64,000 bases of DNA from Malaya genurostris (GCF_030247185.1 NC_080571.1:83895025-83959024); one strand, 5' to 3'; shown: positions 32,857 through 45,087, numbered from the stretch's first letter. Notes: generated from the sequence alone by a model not told the origin. Numbers and translations are program-made.

Positions 32857-32984
32857 GAATGTATAAACTTATCAGATAGCCAATAAGTAATATTATCGCC
32901 AGTTTCAATCTAAAATTCATCTTTTGTAAATCGATCAATATTCATAATTCTTAATGCACACTAACCTCAAATAAGCTCAGCGGC

Positions 32985-33110
32985 TTATGTTAAACTGCTA
33001 GGTGGTATAACAGTTCAACTTAAGCTGTTACGCACTGACGAATCGAAGACGAAACGTAAAGAAAATTACATTCGGTTATGAGAAGAAGTCTTAAGAACGT
33101 CTATAATGCC
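32985..33110 (+). ncRNA. Degenerate hammerhead-like motif
   Basis: CTGACGA (fits CUGANGA) at 33035-33041 is followed by ATC-gaa-GAC (one A/C mismatch at the base of stem II), GAA and ACGTAAA (33054-33060). Stem I can form from TGC/GCA plus TAACAG/CTGTTA. Downstream, 'cggttatg' echoes the spacer of the 17.1-kb element, and ACGTC at 33101-33105 resembles the cleavage half-site of a next unit. The 5' half of stem III ('gttaaac') does not pair well. It looks like a decayed copy of the hammerhead family, just outside the 5' end of the I-type LINE. Confidence 0.6.
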
Positions 33111-33734
33111 AATTAACGATTATACGCTGTCATAATGTGGCATTAGTCTCTGCTAATTGGTTACCTGGGTCAGTTCAGATATGCAAAGCTTCACCAGAAT
33201 GTGAAACAAAAAAGCTCAGAGGTATGAAATTCACGATTAAATTAGAACACAAATGGGGAATCAGTTTCTTGTTATCGGATTTGGTTTTGGTTTGCCAAAA
33301 TATTGCATGTCTTTCACTTGAGTAAAATTTAATCACGTTTGAAAAAAAAAAACGGCATCGACTGCGTGAACTCTTTCTGCTGTATCAGCATGTCTACTTG
33401 ATGTTTATGAGTAACATCGTAGCATGATCGTAAAGTAATACACTTTGCACTCCTCGAAGAACGTGTTCCACAATACGTGACCAACTCGTAACGAGTTTAA
33501 TCATAATTAAGCCAACTGAGACAAGTTTTGCCGAAATTTTTTGGAATAAACAACAAAGTGAAAAAAAATCGTGTTTCGGTTCTTTTTTCTGAAGCAGTTG
33601 CTAACCGTATTCTAACCGGTTTCGATGCTGTAAACGTTCAATGTCGCTGTACTACACGCAATCATTAATCATTGATTAAAACGATACTACGTTTGATTTG
33701 CATACTCTTCCGGCCTAATTCGATCATTCTATGC
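33111..33734. other. No feature seen
   Basis: AT-rich sequence with no supportable gene. Confidence 0.4.
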
Positions 33735-33802
33735 CGATAATATAATCGTAGAATGTGAGACCTGCGTTCTATGCATTGAACCGGCAACCTGGGACAACGT
33801 CC
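33735..33802 (-). repeat. SINE head fragment
   Basis: On the minus strand 'gttgccggttcaatgcatag' matches the tRNA-derived head of the SINE at 10627-10825. It abuts the ITmD37E end. Confidence 0.55.
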
Positions 33803-33819
33803 ACGCTTTGGGTAAATAA

Positions 33820-34630
33820 AAAGTGTATCGATAAGTAGTTAGCAACATTCAAGCAAGTTCAACACCAGCATCGGGATGATTCAACGGATCAAAGTTCGGA
33901 ACTCCCTGACTACGTACAAGAAACAGAAGGTGCCGAAAAAGTCCCTGGTACAGCAAGTTCAGGCCAAAACAAGAGCGCGAAAACTGTATAACCGGATTCT
34001 ACAGAATAAAGACGGATGCATCCTGATCGACGACGAAACCTACGCCAAGGAAGACACCACGGTGGCGATGGAAAAGTTTGGGCAGAAGGTGTTGGTCTGG
34101 CAAGCAATTTGTACCTGTTGTTTGCCAAGGTTTACGAGGAAGAATGTTTGAAGAAGAGAATGCTGCCACAGAAAGCATAAGGCTCCTCCTCTTTTCTAGC
34201 CGGATTTGGCTTCAGCCCACTACGCCAACTCCGTTCTACAGTGGTTGTCAAAGAATAATGTACAATTCGTGGAAAAGGACATTAACCCACCGAACTGCCC
34301 GGATCTTCGGTCAATTGAAAGGTATTGGGCAATTGTCAAACAGCACTTTCGGAAGGAAGGTACAGTGTCCCAAAACATGCAGGAGTTCAAAAAAAAAACT
34401 GGACAGCTGCCACCAGGAAAGTCACAAAAGTAACTGTGCAGAATTTAATGAAAAATGTCAAGTCCAAAGTGCGAGCGTTTCACAGAAACTAGGATTTTCT
34501 TCAATATAATCAGTGAAATGCATAAAAATGTAATTTTTCTACAATATATCGAAAACTGATGTCAAAATATATTTTTTTTCGCTTTTTTATTCAATAATCA
34601 ATGTTGCTAACTACTTTTCGATACACTCCT
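33820..34630 (+). mobile_element. ITmD37E element, subfamily A, deleted
   Basis: Inverted ends 'agtgtatcgataagtagtta' (left) and, inverted, 'aggagtgtatcgaaaagtag' (right, to 34630), followed by TA. About 0.8 kb against 1.3 kb for a full element: the DNA-binding coding region is deleted next to the left end. The family is the mosquito DD37E branch of Tc1/mariner. Confidence 0.87.
33876..34500 (+). pseudogene. ITmD37E transposase remnant, subfamily A
   Basis: Pieces in more than one frame: LYNRILQNKDGCILIDDETYAKED (first catalytic Asp), a gap relative to the 58.8-kb copy, KFGQKVLVWQAICTC, then in another frame LASAHYANSVLQWLSKNN (the preceding catalytic Asp falls at a frame break) and NPPNCPDLRSIERYWAI with the catalytic Glu. 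The N-terminal DNA-binding half is gone. Several frame breaks make it non-functional. Confidence 0.9.
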
Positions 34631-34639
34631 TAAAAAAAC

Positions 34640-35184
34640 GAGCAAACCTAGACAGATGTGATTTTTGCGAGTGGTAAGCGATCCGATTATCACCAAATTT
34701 TCAGGGAGTAAAATGAAAAAAATAAGGTTATATATTTGATCAGTATCTAACAGAGAAACAGATTGAAAAAAAAATTACATGCGAATCCAACTATGTAATG
34801 AAAACCTCGAAAATATTACTTAGTTGCATTCACATGTCATTCTATTAATCTGATTCCCCGTTAGATACTAATCAAATTTAGAACTAGCTCAAGGCGGCTC
34901 TATGTCCTAACAAGACTTAAAAACATATCGTTTAATTAAAGTTATTTTACATTCGAATGCGTGAATCTTGACCTCAACCCCAACCAAAAGTTTCTGCACG
35001 ACCTCAGAATCGCCTTCAGGAAAGGGGAAGGAGCTACTATTAGAGAAACTCTTCCTAATACACCTGTCCATCCATGTTGCTTGCACACTTAGATTTATGT
35101 CTGCTGTTGACAAAAATTTACTGTAATCATTAAAAATAATCGATTATTCAGAACATGACTTCTATTTTACAAAAGTTATGCATT
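34640..35184. other. Unassigned, with a small inverted repeat
   Basis: Around 34774-34835, 'acatgcgaatccaactatgt' faces 'agttgcattcacatgtcatt' in inverted orientation; the same words recur after the tRNA-like unit at 42000-42040. Probably a MITE or SINE tail. Nothing else is recognised. Confidence 0.45.
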
Positions 35185-35760
35185 TTTTTGCCTTTCTCGT
35201 ATAGAAAGGCTATACAATCATTGTGAAAACCGACTTTGGAACCGAGGCCCGGAGGCCCGAATGTCATATACCATTCGACTCAGCTCGACGAGCTGAGCAA
35301 ATGTCTGTGTGTGTATGTGCAAAATAATGTCACTCGATTTTCTCAGAGATGGTTGAACCGATTTTCACAAACTCAAATTCAAATGAAAGGTCCTATGATC
35401 GCTATTGAATTTTATCCGAATCCGACTTCTGGTTCCGGAATTACAGGGTGATATGTACCAAAAAATTAAAAAAAATATCACTCACTGTTCTCACAGATGG
35501 CATGACCGAAAAAAACGAAAGGTCTTATGGTCCCATAGCTCGCTATTATTTTTTTTCTTTATTCGACTTCCGGTTCCGGAATTACAAGGCAATATGTGCA
35601 AATCTATGAGAAAATGCGCACTCAATTTTCTCGGAAATTTCTTAACCAATTTTACAAACCAACATGAAAATGAAATGTCTTGTAATTCTTTAAAAAGTCC
35701 TCGAAAAGTTGATCCAGACCCGACTTTTGGTTCCGGTATAACAGATAACGATAAGTGAAA
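35185..35760 (+). repeat. Mosquito 'gcctttctcgtatagaaaggc' repeat
   Basis: It begins with the palindromic 'gcctttctcgtatagaaaggc'-like end followed by 'gaggcccggaggcccgaatg' and 'accattcgactcagctcg', then units of about 150 bp each holding 'cgacttccggttccggaatt' (35421, 35563 and 35720). I recognise this as a common repeat type in culicine mosquitoes, from memory rather than a search. The far end is probably 37073-37125 ('atgagaaaggtatc'), after the DD41D insertion. Confidence 0.65.
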
Positions 35761-36146
35761 AATTTTCTATTTCTTGAAGATTTTTTCACAAGCGATGGCG
35801 AAACGAGGCTCAAATTTTTATAAAATTTACTGGTAAATTCATCTAATTGGCAGACCTGGCAGTGGCAGTGGATACATAGATCTTCTTTGGGACTACTAGT
35901 CTTCAAACTGTCATACAAAATGATGCAAATTCGGTACGTGCAGGTACAAAAGAAGAAAACGTCACCGCCTAGCACACAGCGTGCTTTATTTAATTGAGCG
36001 TGCAGGGTTGCCACATTCAAATCTATATTAACGTTTCATAACAAATTGAAAAGGTGATGGTAGTTTATACCAAAGAAAGTTTTTGATTTTATTTAGGTTT
36101 GAAAAAAAAATCTAAAATCTTGACAGAAGTGATGTTTCTGTAAATA

Positions 36147-37072
36147 AAGGGTGATTTTTTAAGAGCTTGAGAACTTTTTTAAACAATAAAACGCATAAAA
36201 TTTGCAAAATCTCATCGGTTCTTTATTTTAAACGTTAGATTGGTACATGACATTTACTTTTTGAAGATAATTTCATTTAAATGTTGACCGCGGCTGCGTC
36301 TTAGGTGGTCCATTCGGAAAATCCGCTTTTTTATCGACAAATTTTGTTCAGCGATGAGGCTCATTTCTGGTTGAATGGCTACGTAAATAAGCAAAATTGC
36401 CGCATTTGGAGTGAAGAGCAACCAGAAGCCGTTCAAGAACTGCCCATGCATCCCGAAAAATGCACTGTTTGGTGTGGTTTGTACGCTGGTGGAATCATTG
36501 GACCGTATTTTTTCAAAGATGCTGTTGGACGCAACGTTACAGTGAATGGCGATCGCTATCGTTCGATGCTAACAAACTTTTTGTTGCCAAAAATGGAAGA
36601 ACTGAACTTGGTTGACATGTGGTTTCAACAAGATGGCGCTACATGCCACACAGCTCGCGATTCTATGGCCATTTTGAGGGAAAACTTCGGAGAACAATTC
36701 ATCTCAAGAAATGGACCGGTAAGTTGGCCACCAAGATCATGCGATTTGACGCCTTTAGACTATTTTTTGTGGGGCTACGTCAAGTCTAAAGTCTACAGAA
36801 ATAAGCCAGTAACTATTCCAGCTTTGGAAGACAACATTTCCGAAGAAATTCGGGCTATTCCGGCCGAAATGCTCGAAAAAGTTGCCCAAAATTGGACTTT
36901 CCGAATGGACCACCTAAGACGCAGCCGCGGTCAACATTTAAATGAAATTATCTTCAAAAAGTAAATGTCATGTACCAATCTAACGTTTAAAATAAAGAAC
37001 CGATGAGATTTTGCAAATTTTATGCGTTTTATTGTTTAAAAAAGTTCTCAAGCTCTTAAAAAATCACCCTTT
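36147..37072 (+). mobile_element. DD41D mariner-type element with duplicated 3' end
   Basis: TA flanks both sides (36145-36146 and 37073-37074). The ends are inverted repeats of 178 bp (36147-36324 and 36895-37072), nearly identical. The inverted left arm contains the reverse complement of the last codons of the transposase, the stop and the 3' UTR, so the original 5' end, promoter and DNA-binding half were replaced by an inverted copy of the 3' end. Both arms still end in a proper terminus, so it may have moved in this form. Confidence 0.9.
36325..36964 (+). pseudogene. DD41D transposase, C-terminal two thirds
   Basis: The open frame extends from the left arm into the catalytic domain: ILFSDEAHFWLNG (first Asp), WFQQDGATCHTARDS (second Asp) and RSCDLTPLDYFLWGYVKSKVY (third Asp). 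There are 41 residues between the second and third Asp, which points to the DD41D ('rosa') group. It ends HLNEIIFKK. The catalytic core is unbroken, but there is no N-terminal DNA-binding region and no ATG near the start. It could not act as a transposase alone. Confidence 0.9.
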
Positions 37073-37130
37073 ATAATCAATATGAGAAAGGTATCATTAA
37101 ACCACTAGATGGATGAAAAAATGTTTTTAC
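37073..37130 (+). repeat. End of the 'gcctttctcgtat' repeat
   Basis: 'caatatgagaaaggtatcat' followed by 'taaaccactagatggat' is the inverted counterpart of the left end at 35185, displaced by the DD41D insertion. Confidence 0.55.
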
Positions 37131-37554
37131 CGGACGATCAGTTGTATCCAAAGTTTTTTACAGAATTCTATAAATAATTATACAATTTATACGGTTAATC
37201 TGAATAATCCTTTACTCGGTGATTCATATTATCTGCTAGGTAAAATAATTAACAATTAAGGAAAATGTATAAGCGCAGATTGCCGTGAAAACCGTCAAAC
37301 AGTTATTGGAATTCTCAGTAAGTATTGTTTAATTTATCAATAACTAAAATTCTCTTCGAGTAATGAAAAAAAATCTGGATAGGCTCGTCGAATGAATTGA
37401 TGTATGAGAGCATATGTTTTCAAAACATTAAAATTACACAAAGCGAACGTCATTTCTGACGGACTGGACGGATTGTGCAGTGTACGCATTCCAGCTCATA
37501 ATTACAGTCAACAGTGACTGGAAGTCGCAATTTTTTCTCATTTAAATTAATAAT

Positions 37555-37612
37555 TATAACAAAATAAAACCTTTTTAATCCACCTGGTGGTGTGATAATG
37601 CCTTTCTTTTGC
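37555..37612 (-). repeat. End fragment of the 'gcctttctcgtat' repeat
   Basis: 'ttaatccacctggtggtgtg' and 'ataatgcctttctt' are the same end in the other orientation. A similar fragment lies at 44568-44612. Confidence 0.5.
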
Positions 37613-37962
37613 CGTTTAAATAGTCTCATTAAAACATTTATCAGATAACGCTCGTGAGGAAACATTTTTCCCTTCTATAAAATTCGTTATCGATTCTTCA
37701 ATTATTATTAAATGGATGTTTTTTTTTATTAAATGATAAAAAAAACTTATTTCCAAGGCTTTCTGAACGAATAAAAAAAAGAACTGTCAATCTTTATTGC
37801 ACTAAAAGAGTTTGTGCAAAACGACGTATAGAAAATAGAACACATAATAAATGTGACATTCTTTTTTTACACCCAGACTGACGAATGCAGCAGTGAAATG
37901 AAAATATGCGAAAAAAATTTCTGCTAGCGTTAACGTCAAATTTTATTTATAGAGGTTTAAAC

Positions 37963-39390
37963 CAGAGGTGGAAATAAGCCCATTTTGCGCACGAGAATGC
38001 GAATCAAGATTTCTGATTGTGAATCAAAAAAACGAACCCTGTGAATAAAAAAATTGGATAACAAAACTAAAATTGAGATATTGATATTGAGGGAATTGTA
38101 TATTACACAGAGTAGCAGCAGACCTTATGCGTTCTTTTTATTACGGTGAGACAAATTTGTTCTCATTCTCAGAAGACAACCATGCACAGGCGAAGAACTT
38201 TAGCTGCTCTCACAAAAACTCGTTCGCGCATTTATGTACCGCGGCAGAAATGAATGTACAACGCTTCGTTCGCTCTCGGCTCATTTAGCCAAGAACGAGG
38301 TACGAGTGTTCCAGTTTAATAACGTATATACAATTTTGTAAGAATATTAAACCCTATATTTTTGGCAGTTGTGTTTTCAGAGACTTGTTTAATTACTTTC
38401 CTTGGCGTACGGCACAATTGTTAAAAAATTTGAATCTGCTAGATAACATTCAAAATGTGGAATAAATCCCGCAGCCGAGGGAAACACGTATAAAGTTTTC
38501 ATGCAAAAATCAACACGTTCGCTCTGAAAGTACCGGCTAAGATTGCATCCGGTTATCCCATTCAAAGTTAAATAAAATAAATAAACGATATAAAAAAACT
38601 TGAAGGGTTTCGACGATAAGTTTGATTTATCAGCTATTCATATAACGCTCAATCACTTTTTGAAATCTGCTATATTTCAAACAGTATCACACACAGGGAT
38701 GTAAAAAATTGAAATTATAGTGGTCTCTACCTCCAAAATGAAAGGTACCGGTCGATTTTCACGAACTTAGATTCAAAGTTTGAAGGTGCGTTTGAATTGG
38801 CGTAGCAAAATCCTGCACTCCTGTTACTTCTGTGTATGCTATTTAAAGTATATAGGGTAATAACAAACAAAGATTGTATATGTTTTTCTTATTATAATTA
38901 TTATTTATCGCAGTATGTATGTTAATATTATTAGCTGTTTATATTGATGATATTACTCCACCACGACGGTATTGCTGACTAAATTTCAAATACATCACGA
39001 CGCATGGAATTTCGATGTGACCGACGAAATAAACTCACCCAGCGAAGCCAAAATTGTTGATATCGGATAATCCATATCCAATAAAATTGAGTGATAATCA
39101 GCTTTGACGTTTACGTCACTTATACCATTATATCACCGGAGTGACAGCCATTAGAACTTCAAACCTGTTTAATGAACACAGAGTAGCATTAAAACGAGCC
39201 TAACTTTGTTGAAATGTTGATTCCGAATCAGACAGTGATACTGATAACGATGAAGACATTCTAAGTAAAACCAAAAAATAATTTGTTTCAAAATTTATTA
39301 TAATATCTACAATAAATATGTGATATAAATAGATAATACTGGCTATTTTTAGTTACTGTGAATCAAAAAATTTGCCTATTTCCACCTCTG
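37963..39390 (+). mobile_element. hAT-type non-autonomous element
   Basis: Ends CAGAGGTGGAAATAAG and, inverted, CAGAGGTGGAAATAGG, flanked by the exact 8-bp duplication GTTTAAAC (37955-37962 and 39391-39398). An 8-bp duplication with CAG-ends is typical of the hAT superfamily. The 1.4-kb body is AT-rich and mostly non-coding. At 39154-39240 a short stretch reads TSNLFNEHRVALKRA, then after a frame break NFVEMLIPN, which resembles the C-terminal dimerisation region of hAT transposases. That supports the class and suggests derivation by internal deletion and decay. Confidence 0.85.
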
Positions 39391-39398
39391 GTTTAAAC

Positions 39399-41387
39399 CT
39401 TAATTCACCTATTTTCATCTCACCCTTGAGGGCCATCTACCGAACAGAGACGGCAGATCTCGTAGTTTCCGTATATGAAAATTTTTGTTGTATCATATAA
39501 AGCATTTATTTTTATTTATTCAGTTTGTGTTTTTTGGGGTGTTTATTTTCAATCAGGTCCGTGTTCAATAATTTGCATACCCGAATCTAATCATATGGTG
39601 CCCTCACGTGGGTCCTTTAGTTCGTAGGTCTTGAAGGCCATTCGAAACCTGTTTTCAGTCTCATAATAATCGAAAAGGTGGCCAAAAGATTCCTAAATAG
39701 AACTCAAACCAACATAAAAGTTGCAAGAAAAATTGATTCCATCTTTTTTAGTTTTATTAGGAATATGCTTAGATAACTTAAACGTTCGATGAAGTTCCGA
39801 TCGCTTTTCTGCATCCTAGAAATGCTGCCATCTAAAAGCCAAATTAGCATTTCAGTCTTTTATGCTTCACTTCCCTCTAATTTTTGCAACTCGTTCGATT
39901 CACTCCGAACAACTCTTTTCCGGCGGGCAAAGCAGACACCACCTACACTATAATTTAGCGAAGGGAATCATTCTTCATGGATTTTTCCATTAACTGCTGT
40001 TGTTCCCCGCTGTGGCAGCGATTGACAAGATAGATCAACAGCAACAACAACAACAAAAACGACAACACAAAAAAAAAGCAAGGAAGGAGAAATCGGCCTG
40101 CTTTGTTTTCGGTGGGTGAATAGTACTTCTGGCTCATGCATTCGATTACACTGAATGAAAACAATTTGTTTGGGTGTTGCCTCAGACTGCAATAACTACA
40201 GGGGTTTCGTTAACTCCGTGTAGAAAAACGTCCGACCTTTAAGTGATCTGTCTTGTCTTGGATCACCGAAACGGTAACTGCGAAACATTTCAAGCGTTCA
40301 CTTATCCATCCGTCCTTACCTGTTACACCCCCGTAATTTTGGTTTGGTCTTTGTGCAACAAAGCAACCAGCACCAGCATCCCTCATCATCATCATTAACA
40401 TTAGATTTTGCGCGACCGGTTTAACGCAAATCGTGTTGCTCTGCGGCAACGGCGAACGACCGAGACAAAGAAGAACACGACACAATGAAAAAAAAAGGTA
40501 GACGGTTTTACTTTCGGACCTACATATATACGACAAGCTCCAAGCTCGGGTGAAACCTAGAAGACCGATGAAGTACCAACAGTGTTGCCTGTGATCGAAT
40601 AAATTGAGTGCATCTCGTTGACAGCTAACTAAAAATATCTGGCCTCACTGGGCAAGCGGATCGCAATCGCAACCTTTAGTCGAAATTCACTCTCATCAGC
40701 ACCAACCTTTGCCAATCGTCCCCCTTTCTTATTCGTCTATTGTTTTTGTATTCCATTCACCGCATTGTTTTAGAAACTTATCTTACTTTCTGTGCTGATT
40801 TAGTGGTGGTCCTCTTTGCTTCAACGAGATGATGTCAAAACTTCTTTGCATAGTTAGTTATACCGGTACCGTACCTCGTAACGATATCCAACAGCGCGCC
40901 ATGAATCTCCCACGAAACAAAGCAAAACAATCGGGCGATGTTTTGGATGAACACGCGAACCGGAGGCCGCCTTAAACCTTGCATTGATGGTGACTGCGAA
41001 GTAGTTCGACTTTCTGCAAAAACTTAACTCTAAGAATACGACCAACGAAAAACAATAACCGAAAAAACATAATCGACCAGAAAATGTACCTACGTGCGCT
41101 AAACCGCTCTAGTGACACGTCACGCGATACGGTAATAATTCTCGACGTGATCAGTGCGCAATGTTACCATCACGATAGATTTTGAACGTTTCTTTTAATA
41201 GCACGACGTTAGGGCCGTCAATAGTTTGTCAACAAAACGACATTATGATGTCTTGGCCAAACGGTATGATATCGACCATTCTCTTAAACGGCTGGTGACA
41301 TGATGAAAAGTGGGTCACATAGGTCACAAACGACAACATTCTGCGAAAATGATCGTGATTAAAGTGCGGCGAATCAACTCAAAATAA
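39399..41387. other. Unassigned intergenic sequence
   Basis: A (CAA)n-like run lies near 40037-40060. 40.0-41.2 kb is a little less AT-rich. 'tacatatatacgac' near 40520 is TATA-like, but there is no clear exon. I see no supported gene. Confidence 0.4.
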
Positions 41388-41730
41388 AAGTAACATTTGG
41401 TGGGACTGAAAAAAATTCTTTCAGTATGAACTGTATGCTTCAACTTAACTGTTTAAAGCTAGCGACAGACCAGAAACGTCCAGAATTGGCAAACAAAAGA
41501 GCTGTCTTGGTCCATCACGACAACGACAGGTCACACACGTCTGGAGTTAATAGTCTGATGCTTCGAGGGCTTGATGAAAAATTGCAATGCATCCACCATA
41601 TAATCCGAACTTAGCACCAATCGATTATCATCTTTTTCTTGCATTCAATTTTTTTCGAGATTCGAATTTGGCCTCACGAGTAGACCGTTAAAAGCATTTT
41701 CAAGATTTGTTTTAGCCATAAGCAACAAAA
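41388..41730 (+). pseudogene. mariner transposase relic
   Basis: A decayed fragment in two frames: LATDQKRPELANKRAVLVHHDNDRSHTS (region of the second catalytic Asp, HHDN for the usual HQDN or LHDN) and, after a frame break, PPYNPNLAPIDYHLF (third Asp region). This is the DD34D spacing region of an irritans-like mariner. The N-terminal half and the ends are not recognisable. Confidence 0.75.
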
Positions 41731-41929
41731 GAGACAAAAGGAAAAACCTAAAAATCAGCGTCTAACGGCTAGACTTGTGATGTGGTGTGTGTTTTTTTCT
41801 GTCGGATGGTTTTCCATAAAGACAGAACTATAATTGAATGCTGTGGAGGTCGAGTAAAGCGAAGCATGCTCGGTTCTTCTAGTCAATTGAGGTGTCTCTC
41901 TTCATGTGTTTTCAAATGCAGGGTAGTTT

Positions 41930-42060
41930 AATTGGCAGAACAATTGCCCCGGCTAGCAGCTAGCCACGGGTTCGAGTCCCGCCTCTGTGGTAACATTTTT
42001 ACCGTTTTCATTACATAGTTGCATTCGCATGTCATTTTTCCAATCTTAAAATCAAATTAA
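41930..42060 (+). repeat. tRNA-like SINE head
   Basis: 'ggtagtttaattggcagaac' resembles an A box and 'cgggttcgagtcccgcc' is a good B box, with tRNA-like spacing, followed by an AT-rich tail ending in A-rich sequence by 42085. The anticodon arm is irregular ('cggctagcagctagcc') and the acceptor stem is weak, so I prefer a tRNA-derived SINE to a tRNA gene. Confidence 0.5.
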
Positions 42061-42239
42061 TTAAAATAAAATTTAAAAAAAGAATTTCATGTTCTAGCGT
42101 TTTTTGTCAATATGAACCTAATTGTTTATTAGAGAGGCATTATGAAACTACTCTCGAAATAACTGTACATTCTGGAGTAGAACGATGATGATAGAATATT
42201 TGACCCATGTCGGACAATCCGAAACATTTAAAATAAAGT

Positions 42240-43060
42240 TTTGAAGTTCTCGAAAAAAAATGGATATCTTTTTCTACACCTGATATTATGGTTTATGAAA
42301 ATCGGACCCAAACAATGTTTGCAAAGTTTGAGCGAATTCTTCTATGCACACAAGTATTTTACTATATGGGTAAAACATACCCAAACCGAAAAGCTTTGAA
42401 TACTCTCAAAAATAAAAATAAAAAATTGAAAATTTGCTATCAAAATCCGCAATACTGAGAAAAAAACATTTTTGTTTTCGTTAGATGCCTTGAAAATTCA
42501 CGGAACGTCGGAATCTGGTGTTATTTAAAAAAAAATTGCTGTGATAAAAAAATCGAATTCCAGTGTCGACTTAAACATTTTTTCGAGTTAACACCAGCTC
42601 TCGACGTTTCGTGCATTTTAAGACAAAACAAGAAAACCGCATGACATTGAAAATTCGCATAAAAAACAACAACAAAGAAAAGAAAAAAAAATTTGTTTCG
42701 TCTGATGTCCTAAAAATTCATGAAACATTCAAATCTGTTTTTTTTTATGTTTAGAATGTCGACTTTTGGACTTCCGAAGTCGATATTTTTTTTGATGCCA
42801 AATGTTTTAGAAATGCATGGAACGTCGAGATCTGGCGGTTTCTCGAAAAAAAATTTTTGTTGATAAAAATCGAATACTGGACAAACAATGTTTTTCGAGA
42901 TTAAACCAGTTCTCGACGTTTCTTGCAAGATAATCGCATAATTTACCCTAAAACCGCATTAGTTTGCCCGAAAAAACACCACATAACTTAGGAAATTCGC
43001 ATAAAAAACGCATAAATTTGAAAATTCGCATAAAGTAACAAAAAAACGATTAAAAAATTA
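42240..43060. repeat. Degenerate tandem repeat ('ttcgcataaaaaac' type)
   Basis: Units share 'gatgccttgaaaattcacgg', 'aacgtcggaatctggtg' and 'ccagctctcgacgtttcgtg' (about 42484, 42700, 42795 and 42905), and 'gaaaattcgcataaaaaac' recurs at 42650 and 42990-43030. Order and spacing are irregular. No coding content. Confidence 0.6.
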
Positions 43061-44567
43061 TCTGTGTGAGGTACGAACACAGGTAAAATCGGTTGTACAA
43101 AATAAAATGTATGGAACGAAAAGCAAATAGCGGGCTTCTAAGATGGTAGACAAAACTGAATAAAACAAATTTTGTTAATCATTTCTTATTGGTAGTTTTT
43201 TATACGTTAAAAATTTCATCAAAATCGGATAACCGATTTAATTCTGGTGAGTAAAAATCAATTTTTATCGAATACAACATTTAACCAGGGTAACCAGCTG
43301 GTTCAATATTAATGTCGTCAGTAACCTACTTTTTAACGCGAACAATAATACAAATCTGAGATTCAAGAAAAATTATACTAATTTGACATCAGAAGTCGTC
43401 GAGCTCAGCATACATTGAATGAAGAAATGTCAATTCCTGCCAACGAAGAGCAAATGTTTCTGAATGTCAAGATTATTATTATTGTAAGTTTATTTCACCT
43501 CGACTTTAACCATATGGTCTTTTGCCGAGGGAAAAAATGTTAATATTATGCATGAACTACAATTGAACAAAACGAACAGTTTAATATACATACAGTTTCA
43601 CTCTACTAAATGAATAGTTAAAATTGTTGATGAAAAAAAAAAATCACTGTGAGAAACGTTACAAAGAAATTTTCAGCACACGAGATAAATTGTGCCGTAG
43701 AAGTGAGGGTAAACATCCTTTCAAGTATTATGTTCGAAGTTGGATGTTGCAATAGATTTCTTTTCCGTTGAAAGAGAAGTGCGGAAAAATTTTAACCTAC
43801 TATCCGAAATAGATAACGTGTAATCCCTACGCGCTTAAAGAAACCTATTCCCTCTTACGTAGTCTTCAGTTGGGAAGCTGCTTAGTCTTGCAAGAATTCT
43901 TACAAAAAGACATCCACATCCAACGTAAATTGGAATATTTCTACATTCTACACATTTCTACTTCTAAGACAATGAAAATCGGCACTTATAATATAAATAC
44001 TGGTAAATAAAATACAAGAAGCACATAAATGTTGATGCTTTACTTGCTTAACGGAAGTATAACGACTCATCGGACTGTTGGGTAGATGTTGCGATTTTAA
44101 TGATCCGAACAACAGGTATGATGAATTCTTGGATTAATTTATGAGCGTAACCATATATTTGCACTGAAAACACAGAAATGTTTTAAAGTAATAAATGACC
44201 TAAAAGTCATCTTTAAATACAAACAACGGGAGCTATCCAGGAACCGTTTGCAGTGAATGTAAAATTATAAACAACCCATTTTATGTTGCTTTGCGGTGCC
44301 GATTAACGCAGATGCTTACTATCTCAGTGCATACGCGAACAGTTTTGAGGTCGACTTTTCGTGAACTTACGAAAAATCACTTAACAAAAAATTTACTGGT
44401 TTCTTTGATTAGGCGTCTGTCTTAGTAGAATGCTTCATAATGTCAAAAATTGTTTAATTCAACTATTTTTCCTAATGTTCTTAACAGTGTTTCAAGTTTT
44501 TTTTATGCGGGAAACATGCACCGTATAAAAATTTCGTGCCTTCGAAAATTTTAATAAAAAAACGTGT
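43061..44567. other. No feature seen
   Basis: AT-rich sequence. 'aagtttatttcacctcgact' near 43485 may be the end of an unrecognised element. Nothing else is supportable. Confidence 0.4.
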
Positions 44568-44612
44568 TTAATCCACCTAGCAGTGAGATGATACCTTTTT
44601 TTTTATCGATCC
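44568..44612 (-). repeat. End fragment of the 'gcctttctcgtat' repeat
   Basis: 'tttaatccacctagcagtga' followed by 'gatgatacctttttt' resembles the fragment at 37555-37612. Confidence 0.4.
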
Positions 44613-45087
44613 GCATGTGTTTTTTGCATGAATATTCTTCGGTGTTTTAGTTCTCATGATATTATTTTAGTGACCGTCGTTTTAAGCGGCAATTTGAGAT
44701 TTTAATCACTCATTACCCAGTAGTGTCGAAACTTGTCAATCGGATCGAATTTGAATCTAAACGTGTGATAATCGAATGAACATTCCATAAGATGTCGAAG
44801 TAAATTCCACTTTAGAGTTTTTCGTAATTATTTACGGTACTTCCAGAGCCGGTATTCAGGAACCACAATATTATACGGTGCGAGAAGGACAAGTGTTAAA
44901 CCTGTCCGAGACATCGATTGAAGTCGAAAAATTTGGTAAGAAAGCTAGGGTCTGGCAAGCAATTTGTAGCTGCGATAATATTTCGAAACCCTTCATCACC
45001 ACTGCTTCAATGAACAGCGAAATATACATCAAGGAATGTTTACAAAAACAACTTTTACCCATGATTCGAAGCCACAAAGATCCTGTT

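Noticed and set aside
41935..41995. Functional tRNA gene
   Set aside because: The B box is good, but the anticodon arm is irregular and the ends do not pair; an AT-rich tail follows as in SINEs.
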